From Mycteria americana (taxonomy: Eukaryota > Chordata > Aves > Ciconiiformes > Ciconiidae): DNA of 64,000 nt. The translations under genes were made by a program, and so were the position numbers. Location of the stretch: the NCBI RefSeq assembly GCF_035582795.1, contig NC_134373.1:25948501-26012500 (forward strand), given 5' to 3'. The notes under the pieces are model-generated. The model was not told the origin of the DNA, ran no database searches, and was given only the letters and a program-made list of their open reading frames with translations. Shown one piece after another: positions 11,650 through 23,745 of this stretch; position 1 is the first letter of the stretch, and each line of letters starts with the position of its first letter.

Positions 11650-13510
11650 GGTGGGCCCCGGGGCCAAGCGCACCATGGGCACGGCGCACAGCTGGCTGCT
11701 GAGCACACTGCATCAATCAGCCCCAGCATGGGCCACGAGCGCTGACGGCACGGCGGGTACCACCTGCTGTGGCGCACATGGCTAACAGCAAACAGCTAAC
11801 AGTGCCGCATGTGCCGTGCCAGGCACTGTGGAGCTGGGCGCCTTCAGCACCCCGTGTGCTGCAAACCCCGGGCATGCCGCTGGCACCAAGTGCGGAGCAC
11901 ACTGCAAATGTCTAGCACCTCGCTGGGCTTCATCCTGAGCACGCTGCGAACAGGGAGAGCATCTGACCACCAAGCATCCTAGAAGTGCCGACCCCAAATG
12001 TGAGCTTGCCCGGTGCAAATGCAACGCCTTCAGGCACCAGGTGCCAGCTCCCTGCAAACAGGCGGCCGATGCCAAGCACTGAGGGCACCGCCAGCGCCAC
12101 GTGTGCCACGGGCACTGAAAACTGCGCCGTGAACATGGGATGCACAGCGGGCTGTGAGTGCTTAATGCGCTGCCGAAAGAGCCTCGGCAGGGAAACCACG
12201 GGCTGATGGCGCTGCTAATGCAAGAGCCGGTGCTAGCAGTGCACAGAGAGCATGCTGCCGCTCCGAAGCGGGCTGGCATCTGGCACCGAGCACAGGCTAA
12301 ATAGCAGAAGCACCACTAACGCTGTGCGGCAAGCTCTGCAAATAGCAAAAGCATCAGGAAGCTTCTACTGACCACAGCACGGGCTGCGATCGCAAAGCAC
12401 GCAGCAAGCGAGCAGCGCATCAGGCACCATGGGTGGATGCAGGGCAAGCAGCAAGCACGCACACCTGCGGGAGCGAGCGAGGAGCATGCGGGCAGCAGGA
12501 CCACACTGTGGGCACCACAGGCTGAGCCCACTGCAAGCACGGCACGAGGCACTGGCACTGAGCACTGGCCACAGTGCCAGAATTCTGCTGTAAACAGTGA
12601 TCACGCCACGGGGGCCAAAACACTGAGCGCACCGCAGAGAGCAGGCCAGTGCGAGCACTGACTACGCTGCAAATGCCAAATCTAACAGGCACCGGGCACA
12701 CCTTGAATATGAAGTGCTGCCTATGGAGGCTGCTGAGCACTTGGCAAATACAAAACCACAGCTGACACCGAATGCTGAAGGCGCTGCAAACACCAGCAGC
12801 AGCAGGTCCCACAGCCCGAGCACACCGCGTGTGCTGAGCGCTGCCGACACTGAGCGCGAGCACTGTGGAAATAAGAACGATGCCACAGGTATTAAGTGCT
12901 GAGCACTCTGCAATTATCAAGCAAACTGTGGGCATCAAGCGCTGCACACACCACGACTGCAAACACACTGCAGGCACCAATTTGACAAATACACTCCTGA
13001 TAACAAGCGCGTGGCTGGTGCTGAGCGTGCCGAAAAGAGCTGTGCGAGTGCGGGTAGAGTGCCACAGGCTATTGCGTACACCAAAGCTGGCGCGGGCGCT
13101 GGGGATGCTGTATACATCAGCTCGGGCATTGTGTGCGTTGCAAATACCCAATATAGCATGGGCACTGATTGCCAACCAAATGCTTCTCTGGCTCCTCGTT
13201 ATGTGCCGCGCTATAAATAGGAAACGTGCCAAGGCACCACCCTCCAAACGCATTGTAAACACCAAGTGGACGCAGACACCAGGCACCCCCACGCTGACCA
13301 CCCAGAGCTGGGCACGCTGCAACCAGCGCTCTTCCAACGCCTGCCTCAAAGCCCACTGCAAAGGGCGGCTCGCCCCAGGCTCCACGTGCTCGGCAAACAC
13401 CAGACTCGGCGGCAGCACCAGGCGCTGGCACGCCACGTGTCACCAACCTGCCCCGGGTGTGCAACAGCAACCCGGCAAGCCGCTTGCAGCCGGCGCTGAG
13501 CGCGCTGCCA
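11650..13510. repeat. Large degenerate tandem repeat (about 40-bp unit)
   Basis: About 1.9 kb is built from diverged copies of a unit resembling (G)CTGAGCACACTGCAAATACCAAGYGC. Clear anchor copies are GAGCACACTGCAAAT at 11,895, GAGCACGCTGCGAAC at 11,937 (42 bp later), CTACGCTGCAAATGCC near 12,660 and GAGCACTCTGCAATTATC near 12,901. Period is about 40 bp but drifts. The lack of stops in the unit leaves very long open frames on both strands (for example minus 12,420-13,436 and plus 12,865-13,827). Their translations are themselves repetitive (ICxVLSA-like on minus), have no splice or family support, and should not be taken as genes. Confidence 0.8.
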
Positions 13511-13639
13511 GGGGGATGAAGGCAGCCCTGCCCGCGGGCTGCCGGCCCCACGGCTCCCCCACCCCAGGGTGCGTGGGGACCCACCTGTCTCTCGGGGACC
13601 GACAGCCGTGCAGGAGGGCCGGTGGTGTGGCGCGTGCCG

Positions 13640-13765
13640 GTGTGCTCAGGGCCTGTTATTTCATTTTCACTTGTCCCATCCCATTAGCACAGCTGTCTGC
13701 CACCAGAGAAGGGAAAATTGATGCTAAACGGGATATCAATTTATCATGGAGTGTGTCACCCGCTG
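13640..13765. promoter_or_regulatory. AT-rich candidate conserved non-coding element
   Basis: Island with TTATTTCATTTTCACTTGTCC, CCCATTAGCACAGC and AAAATTGATGCTAAACG followed by GATATCAATTTATCATGG. It lies just right of the degenerate tandem repeat and lacks coding features. Inferred from composition. Confidence 0.25.
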
Positions 13766-15004
13766 CACAGCTCTGCCAGCCGAGCAGCAGAGACGCGCTG
13801 CACCAGCGAAGCAGCACCTGTAATTAACAGCTCGTCAGCCTCCCCCGCACGCTGCAGCCTGGGCACCAGCCGGCGGGTGCGGCACGGGGAATCCCAGCTG
13901 CGGTGCCACCCTCCGCCCCCGCCGGGACCCCAGCATCCCTCCTCGGGGGCTGCGTGTGCCACCTCCCACCCCGCTGCCAGGGATGGAGGCAGCCAGCAGG
14001 TCACGCGTGGGTGCGCCGGGGTTGCCAGCCCATGGGATGCTTGGAGAGAGAGGTTTGTCCCCTGTCCCAGCCCCGCCTCAGCCGTGTCCCCCCCTGCCCT
14101 GGTGTGTCCCAGCGCAAGGCAGAGCCGTAACTCACGGGGTGATGGTGCCCGGTGAGTAACAAGCCAGGAGCCCGGCTCCCGGGTGTGAGTTACGGCCGCT
14201 GCCTGCGCTCAGTGAGACATCAATCCCGGCGGGCGGCAGGGATAGAAACGTAGCGTTCAGTGTGCCGGGAAGGGGCCGCAGCGTGGGCCATCAATCCTGG
14301 GCAGCGGGGTGGGATGCCAGCACGAGCGGGGAGCGGGCAAGGCTGGAGGGCACCCGCTGGAGACGCCCCTGCCCACGTCCCCATGTCCAGCCCCCGTCCC
14401 CCTGGGTGCCCCCAGCCCCAGGGCGAATGCAGGCTGTCGTGCCCAGCCCACGCTGCCCGGCTGTAGGGCCACAGCAGGAAGGACGTGGCTTTTCCCCGCC
14501 GTGGGGATGCCGGTGGCTGTTCTCTGGGAAAGGCAGGAGCAGGAAGGAGGGAAGGGGCCACTGGCACAGCCTGGTACAGAGCCAGGAATAGGGTTCCAGC
14601 CCAGCGCTGGCAAAATCTCCGAGAGGTTTGGCACGAGCAAGCTCTCCATCCCTGCTACTGGGGGCTGCTCAGCGGTACCCCCACCTTCCCCCGATGCCCC
14701 TGCCATATGGGGGTGCTGCAGCCGCACGGCCCCTTCCCCACCGTGCCCTGGCAGGAGCAGGACCAAACTCCCACCCAGCCGGGGCCTGGCTCTGCCACCC
14801 CCCGCCCCACACCCGGCATGCCTGGGCTGTGCGGCAGCGGCGCGGTGGGCAGCCCGTGGGAGGGAGCGGGCGAGCAGGGCGGCCGGCAGAGCCGAGGCTG
14901 TTTGTTGCTTTGATGTTAAACACCCAGAGATGAAATGCGTGCCCCGGGGCTGGGTCCCTTGCAGCCAGCCGGCCGGCCAGCCTCTGGCTGCGGAGCCGTG
15001 CCAG

Positions 15005-15180
15005 CGCTGGGGCCGATAATTGGATGCATGTTTCTTCCAATGAGTTTGTATCATTTTTATGTAAATTTGACATTTTCCTGATGTTCTGTAATGTGCACAA
15101 AGCAAGTGCCTCTCCTGCCGTCGGCAAAGCCTATTTCCTTCCTGTCTGAAGTGCTGTGTTGATTTAAGGGCCTGCTAATA
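15005..15180. promoter_or_regulatory. AT-rich candidate conserved non-coding element
   Basis: About 170 bp with GATAATTGGATGCATG, TTCCAATGAGTTTG, ATCATTTTTATGTAAATTTG and TTCTGTAATGTGCAC. The sharp AT contrast with flanking GC-rich DNA, with neither simple repeat nor transposon similarity, suggests an intronic enhancer. POU-like ATGCAT and homeodomain ATTA cores are visible. Confidence 0.3.
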
Positions 15181-17369
15181 CGCGCAGCCGGGCCCCCCCG
15201 TGCTCATGCACGTGCCCGCACGTGGCTCACTGGCTCCGATCCCTCTCCATCAGCCTGATGTGCAGCTCCCAGGTGCCCAACCCCGTGTCCGACCCAGGGC
15301 TCGGGCCGTGCTGCGCTGGCACAGCATGAACTGGGCTCCCTGAGACAGCAGAGCACCTTCTTTCTCCATCTCACGCGCCACCAAATCCGTGCCGGCACTG
15401 CCGGGCACTGCTCGGCTGTTTGGCTCGTCCTGGCGGAGGTGAAGAGGTGCCTCCGTGCCCGGCGTGGGGAGGGGACCGCCGGCAGCCCCTGCGGGTCTCT
15501 TTCATCTGCTGGAGGAAGGCGGGAGGAGATCAGAGCCTTGGAAGCAGAGGGAGAGGAAAGCAGGAGGCAACCAAGGGGCACCTTTCTGGCAGCACGGTGT
15601 TAACCGCACGCCCAGGGCTGCAGGGGACGGTGCGGGGGAAGCTTTGAACTCTGCCGCTCCAGGAGCTGCCCGAGGGGCCGGGATGGATCTGCCTGGGCAT
15701 CCCGCACTGCTCCCGGGCAGGGGTCCCGTGTCCCGGCCACAGCACCGCCTGCCCACGGCAGCAGCCGTGGCCCTGGGGGGGCCCTTCCCGGGGGTGAGGG
15801 CACCCCCGCTCCCGTGTCCCCTGGCTTCTCGTGCCGCACAATTTTCCCGGTCTCTGTCTGCGGTGCAGGCAAGCGGGTTTCAAAGGCAGCGCTGCTATTT
15901 AAAGCCCTTATTGTTCGCGTCCTTGACACCGGCAGCTACATCCTGCTGTCGTTCGATGCGAGCGCATCCTGGCCCGGCCAGCCAGAGGAAGGCAGCTAAT
16001 GAAGAGCGAGTGCAAAGACGCCTCTTCTTTGTCCTGATCACAAAGCGGCTTCCCAAACAGTCCCCCTCCGCCCTGCGCCAGGCAGCTATTTATAGCTCCC
16101 CTTCCCCAGGGCACGCCGGGAGTTTCCTCCAGACAGCGCTGCCCTGGGATCCCTTTAATGGGCCACAGGGATGAAGGCTCTGCTGCCCCGCGGCCCTGGG
16201 AGCTGCTCGCAAAGACGCCCCATCCCTGCCTGCTCCCCTTGCAGGGGCAGCCGGGGCAGCCAGGGCCGGTGAGAGGGTGGGCTCCCCGCTGGGGTCAGCT
16301 CCCTGCTCAGCCGGCCGCCCCGGGGGAGCCGCTTCATCTGGGCAGCATCGCCGCCTCTCTCCTCTTCCTCCCCACGGACGGGCACGCATCTGCCGCCGCC
16401 GCTCCCCCGCTCGCCTTGGGCACGGGGCTGCGCAGCTGCAGGATGCGGCGGAGGGCTGGGTGCTCCAGCAGAGCCCCCCGCACCCCGGGGCAGCCGGCCT
16501 GCCGGCCCCCCGATTGCACCGGGCATCTGCTGCGCCCCCGTGCCAGGCGCTGCTCTCTCTGGAGAGAGGCTTTGACAGGAAATTAAAGATTAATGTTCCC
16601 CGCGGCACCCCCGCTGCCGAGGTCATGCCCGGCATGGCAACCCGGGCATGTGGGCAGGGAGCAGGGGGGCTGTGTGGGAGACAGAGGTGGGGATGAGGAG
16701 GGAAGGGACGTGTCCCCTGGGCACCGAGCCACCGTCACTACGTCGGGCATCCAGAGCCAGGCAGGGGAATGCCACTCTGCAGGCAGGGCAGCGCCGGGGC
16801 CGAAGGTGCTAGAGAGGTGGCTGTGGAGGGTCACAGGTCTCGAAGCTCTGCGCAGAGCCTTCAGCCCCCTTCCCTGCCTCCTTCACACAGGGGCTGGCCT
16901 GGCCGGGGAGTCACCAGCCCCCCGAGGGGACAGCCTGCGGCAGGCCAGGGGACTCCAGCGCCCAGCGAACTGGCCGCCTGGCACGGCGAGCAGAGCCGTG
17001 CAGCTGAGCAGGCAGCGTGATGCCAGGAGCGTTTCCTCCCTCCCGCCGGGAGGGGATTAAGCTCTGCCCGCTCTGGCTGGCAGCGGCTGTGCCCACACGG
17101 CTGCAGCTGCCGCCTCGGCCCCCGGCGCAGCTGGGTGCTCCGTGCCTGCTGCACCCAACGCCTGCTCCCCTGGCACCCCACCCTGCTCCCAGGGCACAGG
17201 GCTGTGCCAGACCCCCTGTGCCCTGCGCTGACTCCTGTGGGCACACACTGAGCCCCACGAGGGCGGTGGGACCCGTTTGCCCACCGCCTGGCCCTGGGCA
17301 CGCACCTGCCGTGACCACAGGTCTCTCCTCCAGTTCCCCGGGAGCACCGGGTGCCTTGGTGTGTGGGGC

Positions 17370-17640
17370 TGTGGTTTTGTGAAATATGGCCCCTATAAAT
17401 CCCACCGGGTGTGAGCCGTAATTCTCAATATATTTTCAAATATAGTTCAATTATTTTTCCCATATATCATGGGGAAATTGCATTGGCGAGTGGCGGCGCT
17501 AAGCAGGGAGCACGTGGCAGGGCGGCGTTAATAGGATTGTGCATGGTATTATGCATGAGGTCGTTCAGGACACAGTGGGGAACCTCGCGTGCTCCAGAGA
17601 GACGGGAAGAAATAAATCAGGCTATTAGCCCAGCACCTTG
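17370..17640. promoter_or_regulatory. AT-rich candidate enhancer with MEF2/POU-like sites
   Basis: A 270-bp AT-rich block contains CCCCTATAAATCCC, AATATATTTTCAAATATAG, CAATTATTTTTCCC, CCATATATCATGG and ATGGTATTATGCATGAGG. TATTTTCAAATATA is internally near-palindromic. No ORF or repeat explains it, and it is one of the strongest composition anomalies in the intron. Confidence 0.35.
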
Positions 17641-18129
17641 CTCAGGTCTGCAGGGGATTAATCTCTGCAGCGTGCAGGGATCCCAGCTGGGCTGCCTCCC
17701 TGGGCTCCTCCCAGCAGCTCTGTCCCGCTCCCTGCCCGCGTCTGCCCAAAGCGCCGGGGAGCGGAGGCAGCGGCGAACGTGCCAGCGTCACGGAAGTGGG
17801 TGTGACATCTCACCAGGGAGCGGGCATCCCAGGACTGCGCTCAGGACAGTCCCTGAGCCCGGTGGCGTGGCTGGTGGGGCATCCCAGGAAACCCCTGGGT
17901 GTCTCAGGACCTCCTCTGGAAAAGCCTCGTCCTTGGCTTGAGCTTGTGGAAGGGCTGAGGATGAGCATGTCCCCAGCCCGCAGCCCTTGTTCCAGCCCTG
18001 TGTGTGGTCCCAGCAGCTTCATGCCCAGTGCCGTGCTGCAGGCGGGCAGCGCGGGGTGCCCTCGCCGCCTCTCGCCATGCGGCAGGCGCTTGGCCAGCAG
18101 TACCTGGGGAGCAGCCGCAGCCTTCAGGA

Positions 18130-18205
18130 CGGGCGCGTGTAATCAGCCGGGACAGTCACATTTCCTTTGGTTCGCCATGAATATTTATGCAATTTGCGCA
18201 GAGCT
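18130..18205. promoter_or_regulatory. AT-rich candidate conserved non-coding element
   Basis: Contains GTAATCAGCC, CACATTTCCTTTGG and CCATGAATATTTATGCAATT, giving adjacent POU-like (ATGAATATTTATGCA) sites. It stands alone in GC-rich DNA. Inferred. Confidence 0.25.
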
Positions 18206-19094
18206 GCTGGAGCCGAGCTGCTGAGCCAGAGGGGAGACAGCAGCCTGGCCCCCCGGCTCCCCCCAGGTCCCGTGGGACGTCCCTGGGGCTGGTCCTGCTC
18301 GGCCGTACCACGGCACACCTCCACACCGCAGCCGGCGGGCAGCGAGATGGGAAGCAAGGGTCCTGGGAGCAGCGACCTTGGGGATGGACGCAAGGGAGGG
18401 CAGGGTGTCCGAGGTGGGGCTGGGCACTGCTATGCTGGGTTTGCAGTAGGAACATCTGCACCGGCCACAAACCATGCAAACAGCACCAAAAGCAGGTCCC
18501 GGACACTGGGCTCGTGGGCTGCTGCCTGTGCTGCAGCTGGAGGCTTCCTGCCCGCTGCCTGTCCGCCTGGGAGAGCCCGGCAGCCTCAGCACTGCCTGGG
18601 CTGGTGCCAGCAGAGATGGAGCCCAGCACGCAAGCAGCAGGAGGACTTGATTGCATCTCTCCAGGGTGTCTCTGTTTGGGGGCAACCGGAATTACCCCAG
18701 GACCCAACGCCACGGGCTTGTGCCTGCACCCAGTCCAGGGCACAGGGAGGGGGCAAGGGACAGCACTGCTGTGGGCTGCAGACCCCTCCCTGGGGTGGCC
18801 CACGCGGGATCCCCGGGGCTCCTTTGCAGAGGCCGGGTATCCGGGGCTGCCTCCGCGGGCAGGAGCAGGCAGGGTGCTTGCTGCCCTTGCCCAGGGCTTG
18901 GCCCACCGGGAGCAATGAAGAGGTTTCCTGGTGTTTGGCAGATGCTGCTCACCCCCTGGCTGGGTCCCTGGGGGGCTGCCAGGCCCTGCAGTGGGTGCCC
19001 CACAGCAGGCAGGGAGGTGAAGGACCCACCGGGCGAGGGCATGGGTGCTCCCCAGCAGCGATGGGGCTGGTGGTGCCGGAGCAAGCAGTGAGTG

Positions 19095-19235
19095 CAGGTG
19101 AGGTTTACAGTAAAGGGAAAAACAAATTATTAATCATGAGAGCAGCCCCAGCCGGGCTGTCAGGGCCGCATGGGCTCATGAATATTCAGCATCGGGCTGA
19201 GCACTAAATCTCATTTAAATGTCAGGGACCATTAG
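19095..19235. promoter_or_regulatory. AT-rich candidate conserved non-coding element
   Basis: Contains AAACAAATTATTAATCATGA, CTCATGAATATTCAGC and CTAAATCTCATTTAAATGTC. Two CATGA-centred POU/homeodomain-like sites fall within 60 bp. Non-coding; inferred. Confidence 0.27.
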
Positions 19236-21584
19236 GCAGACAGGGAGGGGGCTGGGATGGCAGCTCCCCGCTCCATGCCAAGCCCCGTGCCAGCCGGACA
19301 GGCCAGGACCAGGCTGCTGGCACCCCGCTGGTACGGGTGGGCAGGGGCCGTGCTGGTACTCTGGGTGCCCCTAGCCCAGCACCCGGGCGCTCCTCAGGCG
19401 TGTCTGAAACCGCCGGCACCTCTGCCAACCCTGAACGTCTTCTGATTGCTGAGGGGTGCTGAAAACCCACACTGAGCACCCTACAGATCCAGACACCGCC
19501 AGCCACGAGCCCCACTCCTCCCAAGCAGAGGAACAAATCCTTCTGGATCATCCACCTAGGCAGGCTCAGCCCGGCAGGACACACACGCTGCCCCGGCCCC
19601 CAGCATCCTGGCTGAGCCCTCCGTATCCCCCCAGGCACACAGAGGAGCAGCCCAGCGTCCTTGCCTGGACGCAAGGCTGGTGGGTGCCAGAGGGGTGCCT
19701 GGAGAGGTGCCCAGGATCACCCTGCACGGTGTCGCAGGACCGAGGCCGTGCCGGTGAGACGTGGGCAGCGCAGCCAGGGCTCCGCACACTTGGCGTCCCC
19801 CTTAGGAGCACACCACAGGGCCCGTTCCCTGGCGCTGCCCGGGCACCAGTCCTTTCCACGCCAAGCACCCTCTGGTCTTGAGCCGCCCGCCCGCACCCAG
19901 CCGTCCGTCACGCTCAAGGTGGTGGCAGCAGCAGCAGGCAGCGGCAGGCAGCAGGAGGGAGCCAGGCACACCTGGGCACTGCCTCCCCGTGCTGGCACTC
20001 ACGCTCTCTCCAGCGCAGCAGGGGCCTGGCAATTACACGGATACATTTAAGCTCTTAATCCTGCTGAAGATTATTCCAAGGTCGGGGCGCAAGGCAGGTC
20101 CCCACGCGCTGCCAGGCTGCGACGCGTCCCTGCTGCCATCTGCCGGGACAGGCCAGCCGAGGGGACGCCTGCGCCCCGGCGCACAGCGGCTCTCCCTGTG
20201 CCTGGGCCACCAGCATCCCTCCACCCATGGCATGGCCACAGCCACGAGCCTGCTGGCATCTCCTGAACGTTTGAGCCTGGCATGGGGGACCCTGCCTGCA
20301 GCCTCTCCCAGGCGCCAGTGCCAGCCCCTGGTACCTCCCCTGGCTCTCCCACCTCCCATCGGCTCCCCGAGATTGCCCCGCACTGCTCCACGGGAAGTGC
20401 GAGGGGTGGCCTGAGCTATCCAGAGGGATGAGGACACCTTTGAAGAGGAGATCTCTTCAGTGGGGCACAGGGGACGTTTTGGACTTGCCATGGATGTGGC
20501 GGGGGTCCAGGGCTGCTGTGTGCCCATCCAGGAAGACACGGAAGCTCAGAGCTGCAGAGGAGTGTCTTATCCCGGGTCTGAGGGACCCTGGTGACCAAGG
20601 AAATGGCTCACAAGCTCTAAAATGTTATCATCACTGGCACGGGGGCTGATGGTCTAAGAGCAGCAAGTGGCTCAAAGATGGTGCAAACCAACGTGGGGGC
20701 AGGTCTGAAGCCCGCTGGAGAGCAGGACCATTAACTGCGGTGGTGCATCCCCTGGGACATGCTGGGGTCTCCTCCAGGCACCTCTAGAGGAGCGCGGGTG
20801 CTTTACAGGGCCCTTGCCCCTGCCCGAGGAGGGTTGTGCGTGGTAATTAAAAGGAAGAAAGGTGCCCAAGAGAGGGAAGAAGCACTCGGGCTGAGCGGTG
20901 GCACCCGGGATTCCCCCTCTCGCCCTCTGCATCACTCATCGGAAATCGGCACCCGCTCCCCAGCAGGGCCACGGTCCTGCCCTGCCCGCTGCCGACAGCT
21001 GACAGAGCCCTGCAGGACCTGGCATTTCCGCCCTGGGAAGATGTGTAAGTGCTGCAATCCATCACTGTCCTGTCTCCCGCGGCAGGCCAGCCAGGCTGGG
21101 AGACGGGGCTCTGCAGGGGGGGCTGGCGTTAGCAGCCGGAGGGAGCGGGGCTCCCCGGGGCTTGTCCCAGGGGATGGTGAGAGGGTGATGCACGCTGCAC
21201 CCTTGGGTGCTGTCTGTGACCACGCTGCACCATTTGCACCTGGGACCAGCCCCAGGCTCACCCCGCCAGGCACGGGCAGAGCCTGGGGCAGCACCGCGCC
21301 TGCTCTGCACCCCCAGAGTCCCCGCATCCCGCAACCCCCTCGGAAAGGTGCTTCTGCAGCCTGGCCCACGCTCCCTCCTGCTGCAGGATGTCCTGGGGAC
21401 CAGCGCGGGGTTCTCCTGCTTTCCCCTCATCCAGCTCCCCGGCAGGGCAGCCATCCTGCACGCCGGCACGCAGACACACCAGCCTCCGCACCCCATCCCA
21501 CCAGCCCACCGTACCCCCCTCTGCTCCCCCCCCCCAGCCCCGTGGCGCTGCCCCAAACCCCTATGTCTCCTCCTGCTACTGGTT

Positions 21585-22075
21585 GGGAAGGTAGAAAAAA
21601 AATATTAATGATTATTAGGAAGAACTAAAGTGGAATTGCAAATGTTATTTCTCTGGTAGATGGATGATAGCGGGGTGGATGATAGATAGCTGGATGGATG
21701 GATCTCTCTCCCTCCAAGCTGTAACCCCCTTCCAATCGCTCCCTCCGGAGCACTGCTGTCACCTTGTCTCTGCTCAGAAGGGCTTTTACTGGCTCACTGG
21801 GGGATGCACGAGAACAGGTTATTAATACATGGAGAGGGGGATGGAATCCATTTGACTTGAAAATAGCTGAGAAACTGAACTGCACTTTTAAAATCTGCTT
21901 TTAATCAGAAGGAAAAGAAGAGAAGTTTGAACAATTAGGGAGTAATGAAGAGCTTCGGAAAAAAAAAAGCTCTCTGAAGATTAGCTAAGATTTTTACAGC
22001 ACTTGGAGAATTTAAAGAGCTATGCCGGTATCGAGCAAAATGATACAAATATTCCCTGTGAAAATCACAGGCGGT
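21585..22075. promoter_or_regulatory. Extended AT-rich candidate regulatory block
   Basis: Nearly 500 bp of reduced GC comprises AAATATTAATGATTATTAGG, a GATA/GGAT microsatellite (21,656-21,704), ACTTTTAAAATCTGCTTTTAATC, an A-run at 21,959-21,968 and GAGAATTTAAAGAGC, ending near GTGAAAATCACAGG. Apart from the microsatellite nothing known explains it. It is the longest AT island in the window. Confidence 0.3.
21656..21704 (+). repeat. GATA/GGAT imperfect microsatellite
   Basis: Imperfect tetranucleotide run of GATG, GATA and GGAT units (GTAGATGGATGATAG ... GATAGATAGCTGGATGGATG). Short and interrupted. Confidence 0.8.
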
Positions 22076-22664
22076 GGGACTGACGGCGAGTGCCGGAGCC
22101 TGGATGTCCACAGGCAGGCACAGCAGGGCTCGCTGTGAGCCGCGATGCTGTGCTGCCTGCACGCCGGGGCAGGCAAACAGCCGGCAGCGGCAGGGCTCAC
22201 GCCTCACCCCCTGCCCACGGGAGGTAACGGGAGCGTGGCCAGGAGGGACCCCCAGCTCAGCCGTGGATGAAGAGCCGTGGCGGAGGCTCGTGCCGGGAGC
22301 GCAGCCGCCACGGGGAGGCTGGACCCATCCCAGCCACTCCAAGCCCTCGGCAAGGGGAGCAGGGGCGATCCCCCACGGATTTGGGTTTTGGGGGGCAGGG
22401 ATGCCCAGCGGATGGGCATGGGCAGGGACCGCTGACGGCACATCCCTGGAGGAGAGCGCATGGAAAAGCATCCCTCAGGTACTCCCTGGCGCACATGTGG
22501 GGTGGGCAGCCCTGATGCTGGCATCCCCCGCCCCGAACCGACCCCCGGCCCCCGCCGCACGGGGAAGCCCGAAGGTCGGCCTGTCCGTCCCCGGCGTGCT
22601 GGCGGCTGCTCCCCAGGGGCCCGTCACCGGGAGGCGAGCGCGGGGGCTGCACAGCCGCACACAG

Positions 22665-22925
22665 AAGCAGCTGGGTAATTTTCATGCTAAGTGAAAAGTA
22701 AAGTGCACAGACTCTTTATTAGAGCGAGCACGGTGCGGGGAACAATGAAGGCAGTGATGATCGTTAACTTTCTAATCGGAGGAGAAAAGTCCTCAATGCA
22801 ATTTTTATGGTAATAACATCGACACTAAAGATAATTGCTCCCCGCGTCGCGCTTAGCGCCGGGAAACTGTTTGGGAAAAAAACATTAATTTGCAGGAACT
22901 GAGCCAAAGTTTCCTTAAGGCAGCT
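22665..22925. promoter_or_regulatory. AT-rich candidate conserved non-coding element
   Basis: Contains GGTAATTTTCATGCTAAGTG, GATGATCGTTAACTTTC, CAATGCAATTTTTATGG, TAATAACATCG and AACATTAATTTGCAGG. About 260 bp of low GC with no ORF or repeat signature. Inferred enhancer candidate. Confidence 0.3.
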
Positions 22926-23379
22926 GTTCCCCGTGCCACCCTGCCCCCAGCCCGCGCCGACACTGCCCGCTGGCCGAACCCTGCCCGGCCCACCCCTGCC
23001 CACGCCAGCACCCCTCATCCCTTGCGCCGGCCAGGCTGGGTTTGCACCACACTGGTGCTGGCCAGCGGCACGGGGCTCTCCCAGCACAGGTCCCCGGGGT
23101 TCAGCTCGGCAGGAGATGCCGGAGGCGGTGCAGCCCACCGCTGCGGTGGTGGAAGAGGGCCAGGAACGTTTCGGGCGACGTGATGGAGCAGCACTCGTGC
23201 TGCGGCAAAGGGGACGGGCAGGGCTGCCCCGCGGGCCAGGACTGCCGCTGGCAGGGAGGGATGGGAGCTCATGTTCCCCGGGGAATAATAAGTGCAGGAG
23301 AAATTACAGCCAGGTGACATCTTAACGAGCCGGCGTCCAGCGTGGCATTAATATTCCAGAGGCTGCAATTCCCTGGCGG

Positions 23380-23745
23380 GCGTTTGAAAGATGGGGGAAA
23401 AAAAAAAAAAAAAATCCCAGCCCAGTAAAATCAAATAAATAAATCTCTGCCTAAGCGTGGCGTCTCCCCCGCCCCCGGCACAGAGCGGGCGGCACGCGGT
23501 GTGATTTCCCCTGTGATCCCCTGCCGCCGAGCAAGCAATTGGCTCGTCTTTGCGCGCAGCAGCAGGATGATTTATCCCGGCTCCTGGCGCCCCGGCTGGG
23601 GCGAGAGCGCGGGGCTGGGGATGATGCATTGGGCAGGAGCAGAGGTGGCGGCGGGGGGAAGGCGGGAGAGCAGGGCGCGCACACAGGCCACCGCTCAATC
23701 CTAAATTAATTTTAATATTTGACAAATCAAATCTACTTAGGTGAG
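23380..23745. promoter_or_regulatory. Mixed AT-rich blocks and poly(A) run
   Basis: A 17-A run (23,398-23,414) is followed by AAATCAAATAAATAAATC. After a GC-rich spacer comes CCTAAATTAATTTTAATATT and GACAAATCAAATCTAC (about 23,700-23,740). The poly(A) has no clear retroposon 5' to it, so I treat it as a simple run. The second block is a candidate conserved element. Confidence 0.25.

Noticed and set aside
12420-13436. 338-codon minus-strand open frame (and 320-codon plus frame at 12,865-13,827)
   Set aside because: Both lie in or run out of the degenerate tandem repeat, their translations are internally repetitive, and no splice sites or protein family support them.
23398-23414. Poly(A) run as the tail of a retroposed gene or SINE
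   Set aside because: No element body, target-site duplication or coding similarity is visible on its 5' side.
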